From Candidatus Limivivens intestinipullorum (GTDB lineage: Bacteria > Bacillota > Clostridia > Lachnospirales > Lachnospiraceae): a stretch of DNA of 41,475 nucleotides. Shown here piece after piece: positions 32,790 through 40,106 of the stretch (positions are counted from its first letter, which is position 1; every line of letters starts with the position of its first letter). The DNA lies in assembly GCA_018711185.1 (NCBI GenBank), contig DVIQ01000115.1:1-41475 (forward strand), given 5' to 3'. The notes under the pieces are model-generated. The model searched no databases and had not been told where the DNA came from. It saw only the letters and a list, made by a program, of their open reading frames with translations. The position numbers and the translations under genes are program-made.

Positions 32790-34058
32790 CTAATAATCCT
32801 TTTTACAGGAAGGCAATCCGGCGGTATCCCACCGCATTCCGGTCAGAGCCCGGTAGGTATCGGCGCTGACCAGGAAGTAATTGTAGGAAATTCCCATGCC
32901 GAAGATATCCCCGCTGTCGTCTCCCTGCACGTCCACAATATACCATTTCCCGCCTACCTTTACCTGATTCCACTGGTGGCTCGGGTTCGCGGACTGGGCG
33001 TTGGCATGGACATAATAGCAGGGAATGCCCATGGCGTCGCACAGCGCTTTCATGGCCCGGGCATATCCGGAGCACTGGGCTTCTCCGTAGACCAGCGCGC
33101 CCCAGGCGGTGTTTGCCCCATTGTACTGCCATCCGCCATAGGCGTAAGTGCAGTTGGCGCAGAGATAATCGTGGGCAGCCTTTACTTTTTCATAATCGCT
33201 CATTCCGCTCTTGATGAAATTCGTTTTAAAAGACTGAACCACCCGCCTTACTTCCGTTAACTGGGAAACCGTCAGGGAGGGGCCGTAAACCGAGCCGCTG
33301 CCGTACTCTCCCTTCACAGTTGGCGTTTTAATGGAAACCCGGAAGGTTTCCCCCACCGGTCCGGTAATCCGTTTTGATCCGGATTTGCGGTATGGCCGCA
33401 CCCGGTAGCTGTAGGTCTTCCCGGATTTTACGGAACTGTCCGTGTAGGACGTTGTATTCTTGGAAACGGTGCGGAGCGCCTTCCACTTGCCATTGTATTT
33501 CCGGTAGATCACGTACCCCTGGGCGCCGGATACTTCATTCCAGCTCAGCTTCACCTTCTGATCGGAAGTAGCGTAAACGGAATTGATTTCCACAGCGTTT
33601 AATTTTGCCTTGGCGGAGCGTATCTGCGAAAAACTGCCGGCCTTATTCGAGCTGTTCCGCAGGCGCACCTTATAATAATAGGTCTTGTTAAAAGACGCCT
33701 TATAATCTACGTAAATAAACTCATTCCCGGACCGGAAACAGGCCGCCCGCCCTTTGGAATCCAGGGAATAGGTAAGTCCGTTGGATGTGTACCAGGTGAC
33801 TCCGCTGGTTTTTATTGTGCCTATTTTCTTATAGCCGCCTACCTTCTTCGTGGAACGGTAGATTTCACAGGTATACCGGTCTGCATTGCTGTACTTCACC
33901 AAAACGCCCACTGCATTATACGCCATCGCATCACAGTCCTGCAGCCTGGGCTTTGGCACGGCGGACGCCGCCGCGGAATCCATCGGCCGGAACAAACCTG
34001 CGCCGATCAAAAGCAGCAGACAGATAAACGGCAGCATCCGGAATCTCTTTCTTTTCAT
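32790..34058 (-). CDS. secreted transglutaminase-like protein with fibronectin type III domains
   Basis: A 422-residue exported protein. Signal peptide about 1-32 (FRMLPFICLLLLIGAGLF, cleavage near AAAS). Two fibronectin-III-like segments follow (about 40-150 and 150-245, with VKLSWNEVSGAQGYVIYRKY and SYRVRPYRKSGSKR). A transglutaminase-like domain (about 265-422) carries Cys near 326 (GEAQCSGYARAM), His near 361 (SHQWNQV) and Asp near 374 (WYIVDVQGDD), the full catalytic triad. Such proteins cross-link or cleave cell-surface protein. AGGAGGAGGGGTTCCGT precedes the ATG. A perfect-consensus promoter lies at 34151-34179. The jetABCD genes follow after 23 bases and may share this transcript. Confidence 0.88.
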   Translation of the reverse strand: MKRKRFRMLPFICLLLLIGAGLFRPMDSAAASAVPKPRLQDCDAMAYNAVGVLVKYSNADRYTCEIYRSTKKVGGYKKIGTIKTSGVTWYTSNGLTYSLDSKGRAACFRSGNEFIYVDYKASFNKTYYYKVRLRNSSNKAGSFSQIRSAKAKLNAVEINSVYATSDQKVKLSWNEVSGAQGYVIYRKYNGKWKALRTVSKNTTSYTDSSVKSGKTYSYRVRPYRKSGSKRITGPVGETFRVSIKTPTVKGEYGSGSVYGPSLTVSQLTEVRRVVQSFKTNFIKSGMSDYEKVKAAHDYLCANCTYAYGGWQYNGANTAWGALVYGEAQCSGYARAMKALCDAMGIPCYYVHANAQSANPSHQWNQVKVGGKWYIVDVQGDDSGDIFGMGISYNYFLVSADTYRALTGMRWDTAGLPSCKKDY

Positions 34059-34085
34059 ACGGAACCCCTCCTCCTGAAAAATGGC

Positions 34086-34110
34086 AACCGTTCAGCTCTG
34101 CCGAACCGTT
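34086..34110. repeat. dispersed palindromic repeat, family D, copy 3 (imperfect)
   Basis: AACCGTTCAG and CCGAACCGTT face each other around CTCTG with two mismatches. The copy lies in the leader of the transglutaminase-jet transcript, between promoter and start codon. Confidence 0.45.
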
Positions 34111-34150
34111 ACGAAAAATAGTCCTCAGTTCCTGTTCGCTTCTTTCCCTC

Positions 34151-34179
34151 ATTATAAACTTTGCGATTTTTCATGTCAA
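34151..34179 (-). promoter_or_regulatory. consensus promoter upstream of the transglutaminase and jet genes
   Basis: On the minus strand a perfect TTGACA (34174-34179) and a perfect TATAAT (34151-34156) have exactly 17 bases between them. It is the best promoter in the window apart from the rRNA pair. Confidence 0.88.
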
Positions 34180-34213
34180 TGATTATACCTGCGGCTATTC
34201 GATGAAATAGAAG

Positions 34214-34242
34214 TTGTCGAATTTGAAAATACATGATAAACT
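34214..34242 (+). promoter_or_regulatory. possible promoter of the XRE regulator
   Basis: TTGTCG (34214-34219) and TAAACT (34237-34242) with 17-base spacing. ATTCGA and TCGAAT lie as an inverted repeat around the -35 box (about 34197-34222), where a self-regulating XRE protein could bind. Confidence 0.4.
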
Positions 34243-34324
34243 AAACACAATATTCAAATCAACGTCTCGCATACTGGAACTGTTCCAAACCGCGATCTCC
34301 ACCAAAAAAGGAAGCCATTCTCTC

Positions 34325-34657
34325 ATGAAAAATCGAATTCAAGAACTTAGAAAAGAACAAAATCTCACGCAAATCGTCTTAGGCGCGCAAATCGGCGTAT
34401 CTCAGGAAACCATCAGCGCTTACGAAAAGAACAAGCACGATCCTACCCCGGCAGTCCTCATAAAGCTGTCTCAAAAGCTGAATGCCAGTATCGACTATAT
34501 TCTCTGCCAAAGCGAACACCGCCAGGCAAACGCCCCGGACCAGATCACCCAGGACGAACGCGTGCTTTTAGACATGTTTCGCCAGGCCAACCCCAACCAG
34601 CGCCGCCTTGCCGTCAGCTACCTGCAGTTTTTGACCAGAGGCGACAGAGAGCTTTAA
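34325..34657 (+). CDS. XRE-family transcriptional regulator
   Basis: A 110-residue protein with a classical helix-turn-helix (residues about 1-58). It reads MKNRIQELRKEQNLTQIVLG, then AQIGVSQETISAYEKNKHDP, which matches the XRE/Cro pattern. The C-terminal half is helical (DERVLLDMFRQANPNQRRLA) and probably dimerises. I chose the ATG at 34325, where the domain begins; the 37 codons before it are not domain-like, although ribosome pairing (AAGGA) is distant. It is followed after 18 bases by the metallophosphoesterase gene and probably controls its own operon. Confidence 0.9.
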   Translation: MKNRIQELRKEQNLTQIVLGAQIGVSQETISAYEKNKHDPTPAVLIKLSQKLNASIDYILCQSEHRQANAPDQITQDERVLLDMFRQANPNQRRLAVSYLQFLTRGDREL

Positions 34658-34675
34658 TAAAAAGGAAACTTTCTT

Positions 34676-35596
34676 ATGGTTGAGACTATATACCCAATCC
34701 ATGGCTGCCCTCTCAGGCTCGCCCTGCTGACAGATCTCCATAATAAGGACTGTCGGCCCGCCATTGCTTCTGTTCGTGCTTATAACCCTGACATCATTGC
34801 CATCGCGGGAGATGTTATCTATGGTTCAAGACCGAATACCGATGCAAGCTCAGAATCGTGCCTGAGCAAAGCCAAGGAACCTCTTATTGTACAAGCCCAG
34901 ACGAATGTCCTTCCTTTTCTGAAAGCCTGCACGGACATTGCGCCGACCTATTTTTCTCTGGGCAACCATGAATATCTTCTATGTGACGAGGATCTTCATC
35001 TTATTCGCTCCGCAGGCGTGACGCTGCTGGACAATACGTTTACCTGTCTTCCTTTCGGGAAGGACAAAATTGTAATCGGCGGTCTGTCTTCCGCCTACGT
35101 CAATGACTACCGGCGCTTTAAAGCAAACCTCCCGGATTCCGAAAGAAACACAGAGCGTTACCCAAGGGAAACATCCCTCAGCGGAGCGAAGGGCATCACT
35201 ACGGCATCCGAACGCATACCGGATACCGCATGGTTAACCAATTTCGCCGCCGTTCCCGGCTACCATATTCTGCTCAGTCATCATCCGGAGTACTTCCGCC
35301 TGATCCCGGATCAAGTGGAACTGGTTCTCAGCGGTCATGCCCACGGAGGCCAATGGCGCTATTGGTCGCCCAGAACGAGGCGGATGGAAGGCCTTTTCGC
35401 CCCTGGGCAGGGACTGTGGCCCGCGCTCACCTCCGGCATACATGACGGGCCAGGGGGCGGTCATCTGGTCATCAGCAGAGGACTCGCGAATACCGCAAAG
35501 GTGCCAAGGATCAACAATCCGGTGGAAGTCGTGTTTATTCAGCCTTCGGCGATAGGAGAAATGTTCCGCTATACTAACCAGAAAAGGAGAAAATAA
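34676..35596 (+). CDS. YkuE-like metallophosphoesterase
   Basis: A 306-residue calcineurin-fold enzyme. The metal ligands are Asp20 and His22 (LLTDLHN), Asp46 (IAGDVI), Asn97-His98 (LGNHEY), His202-His203 (LLSHHPEY) and His221/His223 (SGHAHGGQ). This is the pattern of YkuE-type phosphohydrolases. Unlike most relatives it has no membrane segment or signal peptide. A 30-residue insertion (about 150-180, rich in Ser, Arg and Glu) lies between strand regions. AAAAAGGAAACTTTCTT precedes the ATG. It sits between the XRE gene and a UPF0158 gene, which starts two bases after its stop. Confidence 0.88.
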   Translation: MVETIYPIHGCPLRLALLTDLHNKDCRPAIASVRAYNPDIIAIAGDVIYGSRPNTDASSESCLSKAKEPLIVQAQTNVLPFLKACTDIAPTYFSLGNHEYLLCDEDLHLIRSAGVTLLDNTFTCLPFGKDKIVIGGLSSAYVNDYRRFKANLPDSERNTERYPRETSLSGAKGITTASERIPDTAWLTNFAAVPGYHILLSHHPEYFRLIPDQVELVLSGHAHGGQWRYWSPRTRRMEGLFAPGQGLWPALTSGIHDGPGGGHLVISRGLANTAKVPRINNPVEVVFIQPSAIGEMFRYTNQKRRK

Positions 35597-35597
35597 A

Positions 35598-36020
35598 ATG
35601 GGCGAGAAATTAAAAGTAAAACTATCAGATATCATTTTGGCCATGGAAACGGCGGACCAATACACCGAAAATTTTATTGACGCCGAAACCGGAGAACTCG
35701 TGTGGATCAGCGATATGATGATGAGTCCCGATGAAATTGAAGAAGTTGCTTCTCAACTGGATGAGCACGGTTTCTATCGGCTGCCGACCTCCTTCGACAT
35801 CCGGGAATATGATATGATGGAGGAGTTTGTTTACTCCCTTCCGGAGCCTGCCCAAAGCAGACTCGAAAGAGCAATCCGTGGAAAAGGCGCCTTCCGGCGT
35901 TTTCATGATACCATCTGCCAGCTCGGTGTGGACAGCCAATGGTACGAGTACCAAGAATCTGAATACAGGAAAAAAGCAATCGAGTGGTGTGAAGAAAACG
36001 AATTGGAGTATGAGGAATAG
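35598..36020 (+). CDS. UPF0158 family protein
   Basis: A 140-residue acidic protein matching UPF0158: KLSDIILAMETADQYTENFI, an acidic middle, then the conserved tail GAFRRFHDTICQLGVDSQWY and KKAIEWCEENELEYE. The role of the family is unknown. It follows the metallophosphoesterase with a one-base gap, and AAAAGGAGAAAATAAA serves as its ribosome site, so the two are co-transcribed. It ends in TAG. Directly behind it, in the same frame, 106 more codons remain open and encode a peptidoglycan-binding domain that does not belong to this family. Confidence 0.85.
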   Translation: MGEKLKVKLSDIILAMETADQYTENFIDAETGELVWISDMMMSPDEIEEVASQLDEHGFYRLPTSFDIREYDMMEEFVYSLPEPAQSRLERAIRGKGAFRRFHDTICQLGVDSQWYEYQESEYRKKAIEWCEENELEYEE

Positions 36021-36341
36021 CTACTCCGAATCTACGCTCCCTCCGCTAATACCGCTGCCGCGGCATCCGTACCGGATGCTTCTTCGTCGATATCCGCCAA
36101 TACCGCCTCCGACAGTACGTCCGGCGTTATCTCAACAAGCGGCCTGAGCATTAAACTGAGCAGCGGGACAAGCGTATCCCTGTCAAAAGATCTTATTAAG
36201 ATTGTTCAGGATGTGTTAAATCAAAAAGGATACGACTGCGGAACTGCCGACGGCGTTGTGGGGACCAAGACGCAGGAAGCATTGGAAAATTTTATGGAAG
36301 ATAACAAAATAAGCGCAATCCGAGAAGCCGCTTGTTCATAA
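36021..36341 (+). pseudogene. relic with a peptidoglycan-binding domain, in frame behind UPF0158
   Basis: There are 106 codons without a start, opened right after the UPF0158 amber stop. A Ser/Ala/Thr-rich linker (SANTAAAASVPDASSS) is followed by DLIKIVQDVLNQKGYDCGTA, then DGVVGTKTQEALENFMEDNK. This is the repeat pattern of a PG_binding_1 domain. Such domains sit at the ends of secreted wall enzymes, so this is the C-terminus of another gene joined here by deletion or recombination. It could only be made by amber readthrough, which I think unlikely. Confidence 0.65.
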
Positions 36342-36360
36342 CGGAACAGCAGATTCTCAG

Positions 36361-36417
36361 ACGGGACTTGCAATCCTCCTGAGGCAGGCAAGCTCCCGTC
36401 CAAGGCAACTCAGGAGG
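36361..36417 (+). promoter_or_regulatory. possible RNA pseudoknot covering the next gene's ribosome site
   Basis: ACGGGACTTGC (36361-36371) can pair with GCAAG plus TCCCGT (36388-36399, one C bulged). The loop it closes contains CCTCCTGAG (36375-36383), which is exactly complementary to CTCAGGAGG (36409-36417), the Shine-Dalgarno region of the following gene. Both helices can coexist as an H-type pseudoknot, hiding the ribosome site. Confidence 0.5.
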
Positions 36418-36424
36418 CACAGTA

Positions 36425-37012
36425 ATGATGAATATGGAAAATCAGATACCAGCAGCAAAGAGCATTCTGCTCTTCGGCATATCCAATGTTGGGAAAACGA
36501 CTGTTGGACAGCTGCTTGCTGCGGAGCTCGGATATAAATTCTACGATCTCGATGAGGAAACAAAATTATATTGCCATATGACGCTGGAAGAATTTGTCAA
36601 CACGATATCTTATTACGAACGAGATAAAATCCGGGAAAACATCCTGGATAATCTTCTTTCACGTTCGCAGAATAAAGTGATTGCGGTTACGCCGATGTAT
36701 TATTCCCGGTGCTTCAACAAATATTTGACACGCGATGGCGTACTGGCCATTGAACTACAGGATACTCCGGAAAATATATTTAGCCATCTTATATTCAGTG
36801 ATGAAAATGATCATGTTTACAAAGACGATGCCTATCGGGATGCCCATCGCTCCTATTACCTGCGTGAAATCAAAAAAGACATCACTTATTATAAGCGTTC
36901 TTTTGCAAAGATTACAAACAAATTTCCGGTAAACAACGCGCCGCCGTCGGAAGTAGTGCAATGTCTGCTTCTTCAATATGGACTCATGCCGGATGGAAAG
37001 TCAAATGAATGA
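36425..37012 (+). CDS. shikimate-kinase-like P-loop protein
   Basis: A 195-residue P-loop protein. Walker A is GISNVGKT (18-25), followed by TVGQLLAAELGYKFYDLDEE, the pattern of shikimate-kinase-like small-molecule kinases. The sugar-acid-binding Arg-Gly-Gly motif of true shikimate kinase is not seen. The middle contains an acidic lid-like segment (DENDHVYKDDAYRDAHRSYY). It is not adjacent to aromatic pathway genes, and orphan relatives of this kind have unknown substrates. AGGAGG lies 7 bases before the first ATG and can be locked in a pseudoknot. It converges with the next gene. Confidence 0.75.
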   Translation: MMNMENQIPAAKSILLFGISNVGKTTVGQLLAAELGYKFYDLDEETKLYCHMTLEEFVNTISYYERDKIRENILDNLLSRSQNKVIAVTPMYYSRCFNKYLTRDGVLAIELQDTPENIFSHLIFSDENDHVYKDDAYRDAHRSYYLREIKKDITYYKRSFAKITNKFPVNNAPPSEVVQCLLLQYGLMPDGKSNE

Positions 37013-37159
37013 CTTCCGAAGATACGCCTGGAGCTCCCGCTGATTTCTGACGCTGGTAAACGTAAGCCTGAAAGCGGACGCGCACCAGATCTTATCATCG
37101 CAAACCGACCATATTCTGATCCGTTCGCCCGTCAAGCGGATATTCACAATCCACTTAGG

Positions 37160-37702
37160 CTAAAGCGTTCTTCGCATTGTTTTCGATTTTCGGGCCGCCA
37201 GATAGATGCTCCGGCATTCCTCTTTCACACTTTCAGGGATTCGAACCGGACGCGGAATTACAACTCCATCCGATATAATGACATCCCGGAACGGAAGAAG
37301 CGTCGCTTCCATAAAAACCAGGAGCGTTTCCTCCGGAAACAATTCTTCCCAGGACGACTGGATTCCCAATACCTGGTATACCTCTTTCTCCTCCGAAATA
37401 AATACAGACCCTCTCTGTAAATGCCGCAGAAGCACAAATTTTCCCCGAATCCGCCCTTTCCAGCTAAGCAGAATGTCCTTCTCCTCCTGACTCATATCCC
37501 TTTGCTCCGCCACATAATTGTCCAGCAGCGAGACATCATCCCACAATCGATTCGCAATCTCCTTGACTTCTTTCATATCCAACGCGCCATTCCATGCCAT
37601 GCGCGGAAGATCTTTGTGCATTTTATAGGTCTCATCCACATAAACCAGCAGCGGCAGAAACAGCTTATAAAAAAGCCGCCCATCCTCCGGAGACAATACC
37701 AC
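37160..37702 (-). CDS. protein of unknown function
   Basis: A 180-residue soluble helical protein I do not recognise. The first ATG of the frame (37753) has no ribosome site, whereas GTG at 37702 has GGGAGGGATAAAC upstream, so I start there (VVLSPEDGRLFYKLFLPLL). Landmarks are LPRMAWNGALDMKEVKEIAN, WKGRIRGKFVLLRHL and FRDVIISDGVVIPRPVRIP. It ends at TAG. In the same frame 52 further codons (from PKWIVNIRLTGERIR to LQAYLRKSFI) stay open to 37001, so the stop may be a nonsense mutation. It converges on the P-loop gene. Confidence 0.55.
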   Translation of the reverse strand: MVLSPEDGRLFYKLFLPLLVYVDETYKMHKDLPRMAWNGALDMKEVKEIANRLWDDVSLLDNYVAEQRDMSQEEKDILLSWKGRIRGKFVLLRHLQRGSVFISEEKEVYQVLGIQSSWEELFPEETLLVFMEATLLPFRDVIISDGVVIPRPVRIPESVKEECRSIYLAARKSKTMRRTL

Positions 37703-37940
37703 GTTTATCCCTCCCGTTTCATTCTCTGTGCCTTTGTGAAAAGACACTGTCATTTTTTATATTTTGAATTATGTTCTCACGATCTGCACGGTACCTGCGC
37801 AGGCCAAGCGAAACCGTTATTGTATTCTACCATTTATTTTCTGTATGGACAAGTAATTTACATGATTTCTTTCCTATGATCATTATAGTTAAGCCTTGCC
37901 GAACCGGGTATCCGGCCGGTATCAATTCAATATTTTCTTC

Positions 37941-38231
37941 TCATATGGCAGCAGCTCGCATATCTTTCGGATCAGATGGGATATTGATCTGTTTCAGCGC
38001 CTCAGCGCACGCTTTCTCCTGGTTCCCGTCATACGTGTATTTCAGTTTGATCACAATCATCAGCTGCTCCACATCGTTTCTTGTCGTCTGGTTTGCTTGC
38101 TTGAGTAGGCGTCGGATCAAGTCATTTCCGCTGGTATTGAAAATTTCCATACGCGGTTCTCTATTCCGGGAACCTGCATTTTCATTCGCCTGCTTACTGA
38201 TGAAGTATTCCCATATTTTGTACATCAGCAA
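37941..38231 (-). pseudogene. C-terminal relic of an AAA-ATPase/PD-(D/E)XK protein
   Basis: A 96-codon frame whose end reads QLMIVIKLKYTYDGNQEKAC, then AEALKQINIPSD. It aligns by eye with the nuclease-like tail at the right edge of the window (GIVIELKYADDGNLEKACAE). The E-x-K motif is changed to K-L-K and the sequence beyond IPSD is lost, so any PD-(D/E)XK activity is gone. Upstream residues do not match the family well. Confidence 0.6.
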
Positions 38232-38343
38232 AGATTTTATTGAATTCTTATACGGTTAGAGGTAAAATATATAATAATTATCCTTTCTGTAAGGTCATAT
38301 GTTCGCAGTAAGGAAATGCTATCGAAAAAAGGAGTCGTATATT

Positions 38344-38577
38344 ATGGGAAAATATTTTGGTACAGACGGTTTCCGCGGCGAGGCCAATAAAGGACTTACC
38401 GTGGAGCATGCCTACAAGATCGGGCGGTTTTTGGGCTGGTATTACGGTCTGCGAACAGAGTGAAAAAAGTGCAGGGTTGTGATCGGAAAGGATACGAGAA
38501 GATCTTCCTACATGTTTGAGTACGCGCTGGCTTCCGGGCTGACGGCCTCAGGGAAATTCCGGCTTTTTGCGAATTGA
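38344..38577 (+). pseudogene. glmM: broken 5' end of phosphoglucosamine mutase
   Basis: AAAGGAGTCGTATATT and ATG open [20 protein letters not shown], then [19 protein letters not shown], the N-terminus of GlmM. This enzyme converts glucosamine-6-phosphate to glucosamine-1-phosphate for wall precursors. A TGA interrupts at codon 40 (38461). The family sequence then continues ([20 protein letters not shown]) until about TASG at 38551, after which it is replaced by unrelated sequence. The catalytic-serine region and everything beyond are missing. GlmM is essential, so an intact copy must exist elsewhere. Confidence 0.88.
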
Positions 38578-38660
38578 CAGGATCCGGCTTATATCACGAT
38601 CTTCGGGTGACGTTCTTCAAATGCGGAGATAAAATTCTACTAACCTGCAACTGTTTTTAG

Positions 38661-38689
38661 TTGCATTTTCTTTTTGCATTGTGTATAGT
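38661..38689 (+). promoter_or_regulatory. promoter of hicAB
   Basis: TTGCAT (38661-38666) and TATAGT (38684-38689) with 17-base spacing, 22 bases before the hicA start. The palindrome GCAACT/AGTTGC (38647-38664) overlaps the -35 box and is a candidate HicB operator. Confidence 0.65.
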
Positions 38690-38710
38690 ATGAATTGAGG
38701 AGGGCACACT

Positions 38711-38965
38711 ATGGGGCAAAAAGAAAAATTAATCCAACGTTTAAAGGCAAAGCCGAAAGACTTTACATTTGATGAAGCAGAAGCATTACTAGGATATCTG
38801 AGTTATATCCGTTCAAATAAAGGCAAAACCAGCGGTTCCCGCGTTATGTTTATAAGCGAAGAACACGAAGCGATTTTGCTTCACAAACCTCACCCGCAAA
38901 AAGAACTGAAAGCCTATCAGATAAAACAACTAATAGAGGTCTTAGAACAGGAGGGACTCATATGA
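38711..38965 (+). CDS. hicA: HicA-family toxin
   Basis: An 84-residue protein of the HicA mRNA-interferase family. It has a small dsRNA-binding-like fold with SGSRVMFISEEHEAILLHKP, followed by HPQKELKAYQIKQLIEVLEQ, the usual C-terminal helix. HicA toxins cut mRNA and are neutralised by HicB. In this Firmicutes subtype the G-S-H motif of E. coli HicA reads G-S-R, and HKPHP supplies the histidines. GAGGAGGGCACACT precedes the ATG. It overlaps hicB by 4 bases (ATGA), the classical toxin-antitoxin layout. Confidence 0.9.
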   Translation: MGQKEKLIQRLKAKPKDFTFDEAEALLGYLSYIRSNKGKTSGSRVMFISEEHEAILLHKPHPQKELKAYQIKQLIEVLEQEGLI

Positions 38966-39306
38966 ATAACACAATCCAATACAGAGGCTACATTGGCAGC
39001 GTTGAATTTTCTGAGGGAGATGGGCTCTTCTATGGTAAAGTTATGGGAATACGTTCCCTGATCTCTTATGAAGGCGAGACCGCAAAAGAACTCATTGATG
39101 ATTTTCATGGCGCTGTTGATGATTATTTGTCAGCGTGCGAAGCAGAGGGCCGAACACCCGAAGTTGCATATAAAGGCAGTTTTAATATCCGTATTTCCCC
39201 GGAACTTCACAAACGTTTGGTCATTTACACCACAGCACACAATATGTCTCTGAACCGCTACATCGAAGATACATTGGAAAAATCTCCCGCCGCACAATCG
39301 CAATAA
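38962..39306 (+). CDS. hicB: HicB-family antitoxin
   Basis: A 114-residue antitoxin. The N-terminal HicB domain (about 1-70, YRGYIGSVEFSEGDGLFYGK, then DFHGAVDDYLSACEAEGRTP) binds the toxin. The C-terminal ribbon-helix-helix segment (FNIRISPELHKRLVIYTTAH, then NMSLNRYIEDTLEK) binds DNA for autoregulation. AACAGGAGGGACTCAT precedes the ATG, inside hicA. A terminator-like hairpin follows the stop. Confidence 0.9.
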   Translation: MNNTIQYRGYIGSVEFSEGDGLFYGKVMGIRSLISYEGETAKELIDDFHGAVDDYLSACEAEGRTPEVAYKGSFNIRISPELHKRLVIYTTAHNMSLNRYIEDTLEKSPAAQSQ

Positions 39307-39313
39307 GCATTTC

Positions 39314-39347
39314 CCCCGCCAAGCCGCAAGGCCTGACGGGGATTTTT
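39314..39347 (+). terminator. terminator of hicAB
   Basis: CCCCG and CGGGG close a stem with inner CC/GG pairs, followed by ATTTTTC, eight bases after the hicB stop. Confidence 0.6.
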
Positions 39348-39520
39348 CATCACACCACATCTAAGCAGCCATACAAAACTCGATTCTATAAGACTATAGT
39401 GGATATCTGAATTCTGATCGTTCAAAATACGAACGTCCTCGCTTCTAATCAAACTACTTTCTATAAGTACAGAACATTTCAAATACGCTCCCTCCCTTTT
39501 TCTGGTTCCCCGCTACATCC
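39348..39520 (-). other. possible short transcript facing hicB
   Basis: A consensus-like promoter (39521-39549, minus strand) reads into this stretch. A TTG codon at 39482 with GGGAGGGAGCGTAT upstream opens a 74-codon frame (MKCSVLIESSLIRSEDVRIL at its start) running through the hicAB terminator to 39258. I recognise no family. It could be a small gene or a non-coding RNA ending at the bidirectional hairpin 39314-39347. Confidence 0.3.
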
Positions 39521-39549
39521 ATTATAGTGCAGAAAACTCAGCGAATCAA
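39521..39549 (-). promoter_or_regulatory. promoter reading toward hicB
   Basis: TTGATT (39544-39549) and a perfect TATAAT (39521-39526) on the minus strand with 17-base spacing. No clear gene lies downstream on this strand. Confidence 0.55.
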
Positions 39550-39557
39550 GTTTTCAT

Positions 39558-40106
39558 TCAGCCGTTTCTTCCGCGTCTTCTCCTCCACTTCTTCATAGCC
39601 GCATTCATAACCAAACATCCCAGCATACAACCGAGGCCGTTATGGATCATATCGTCCCACTCAAAGAGTCCACGCTGAAAAATCAGCTGGCTTAGTTCGA
39701 TGGCTGCTGAGATGACCACCCCAATCAGGAACACCATGGAAGGCCGAAGCCGACTGTCCAGAATCATCGGCAGTAAGATCCCTACCGGGAACAATAGAAT
39801 CATATTCAAAAGATTTTCCATCAACAGGCCCTGGCTGTGGTTTACAATCACCTCATACCATGACCAGAATGGAATTAATTCATAGCGCCGAACGGTCGGT
39901 GTCCTGGTAAACACTGTGGAAGCAAACACAACTCCCAGAAAAAGAATCAGAGTCAATACCGCCGCGCCCTGCTGAAGTTTTAACCGTTTCCAGCGCACAG
40001 CCCGAAAGATAAAAAAGGAGCAGACTAACAGAATGATCAGGAAAACGATAATTTCCCGAACTGACCATGGTCTGTTATGCGTTGTCCAAATCTGAAATAG
40101 GTTCAT
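39558..40106 (-). CDS. VanZ family membrane protein
   Basis: A 182-residue integral membrane protein with about four to five hydrophobic segments (EIIVFLIILLVCSFFIF, AAVLTLILFLGVVFAST and others). It carries the VanZ landmarks RRYELIPFWSW, ENLLNMILLFPVGILLPMIL and SAAIELSQLIFQRGLFEWDD. VanZ proteins are linked to teicoplanin resistance in one operon but are usually housekeeping membrane proteins of unknown activity. GGAGGAAGGAA precedes the ATG. The start overlaps a fragmentary upstream frame by 32 bases. Confidence 0.88.
   Translation of the reverse strand: MNLFQIWTTHNRPWSVREIIVFLIILLVCSFFIFRAVRWKRLKLQQGAAVLTLILFLGVVFASTVFTRTPTVRRYELIPFWSWYEVIVNHSQGLLMENLLNMILLFPVGILLPMILDSRLRPSMVFLIGVVISAAIELSQLIFQRGLFEWDDMIHNGLGCMLGCLVMNAAMKKWRRRRGRNG

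Noticed and set aside
36021..36341. Pyrrolysine or recoded amber readthrough as default explanation
   Set aside because: Other genes in the window (yyaC, the transglutaminase-like gene) also end in TAG without extension, so a gene-fusion relic is simpler.
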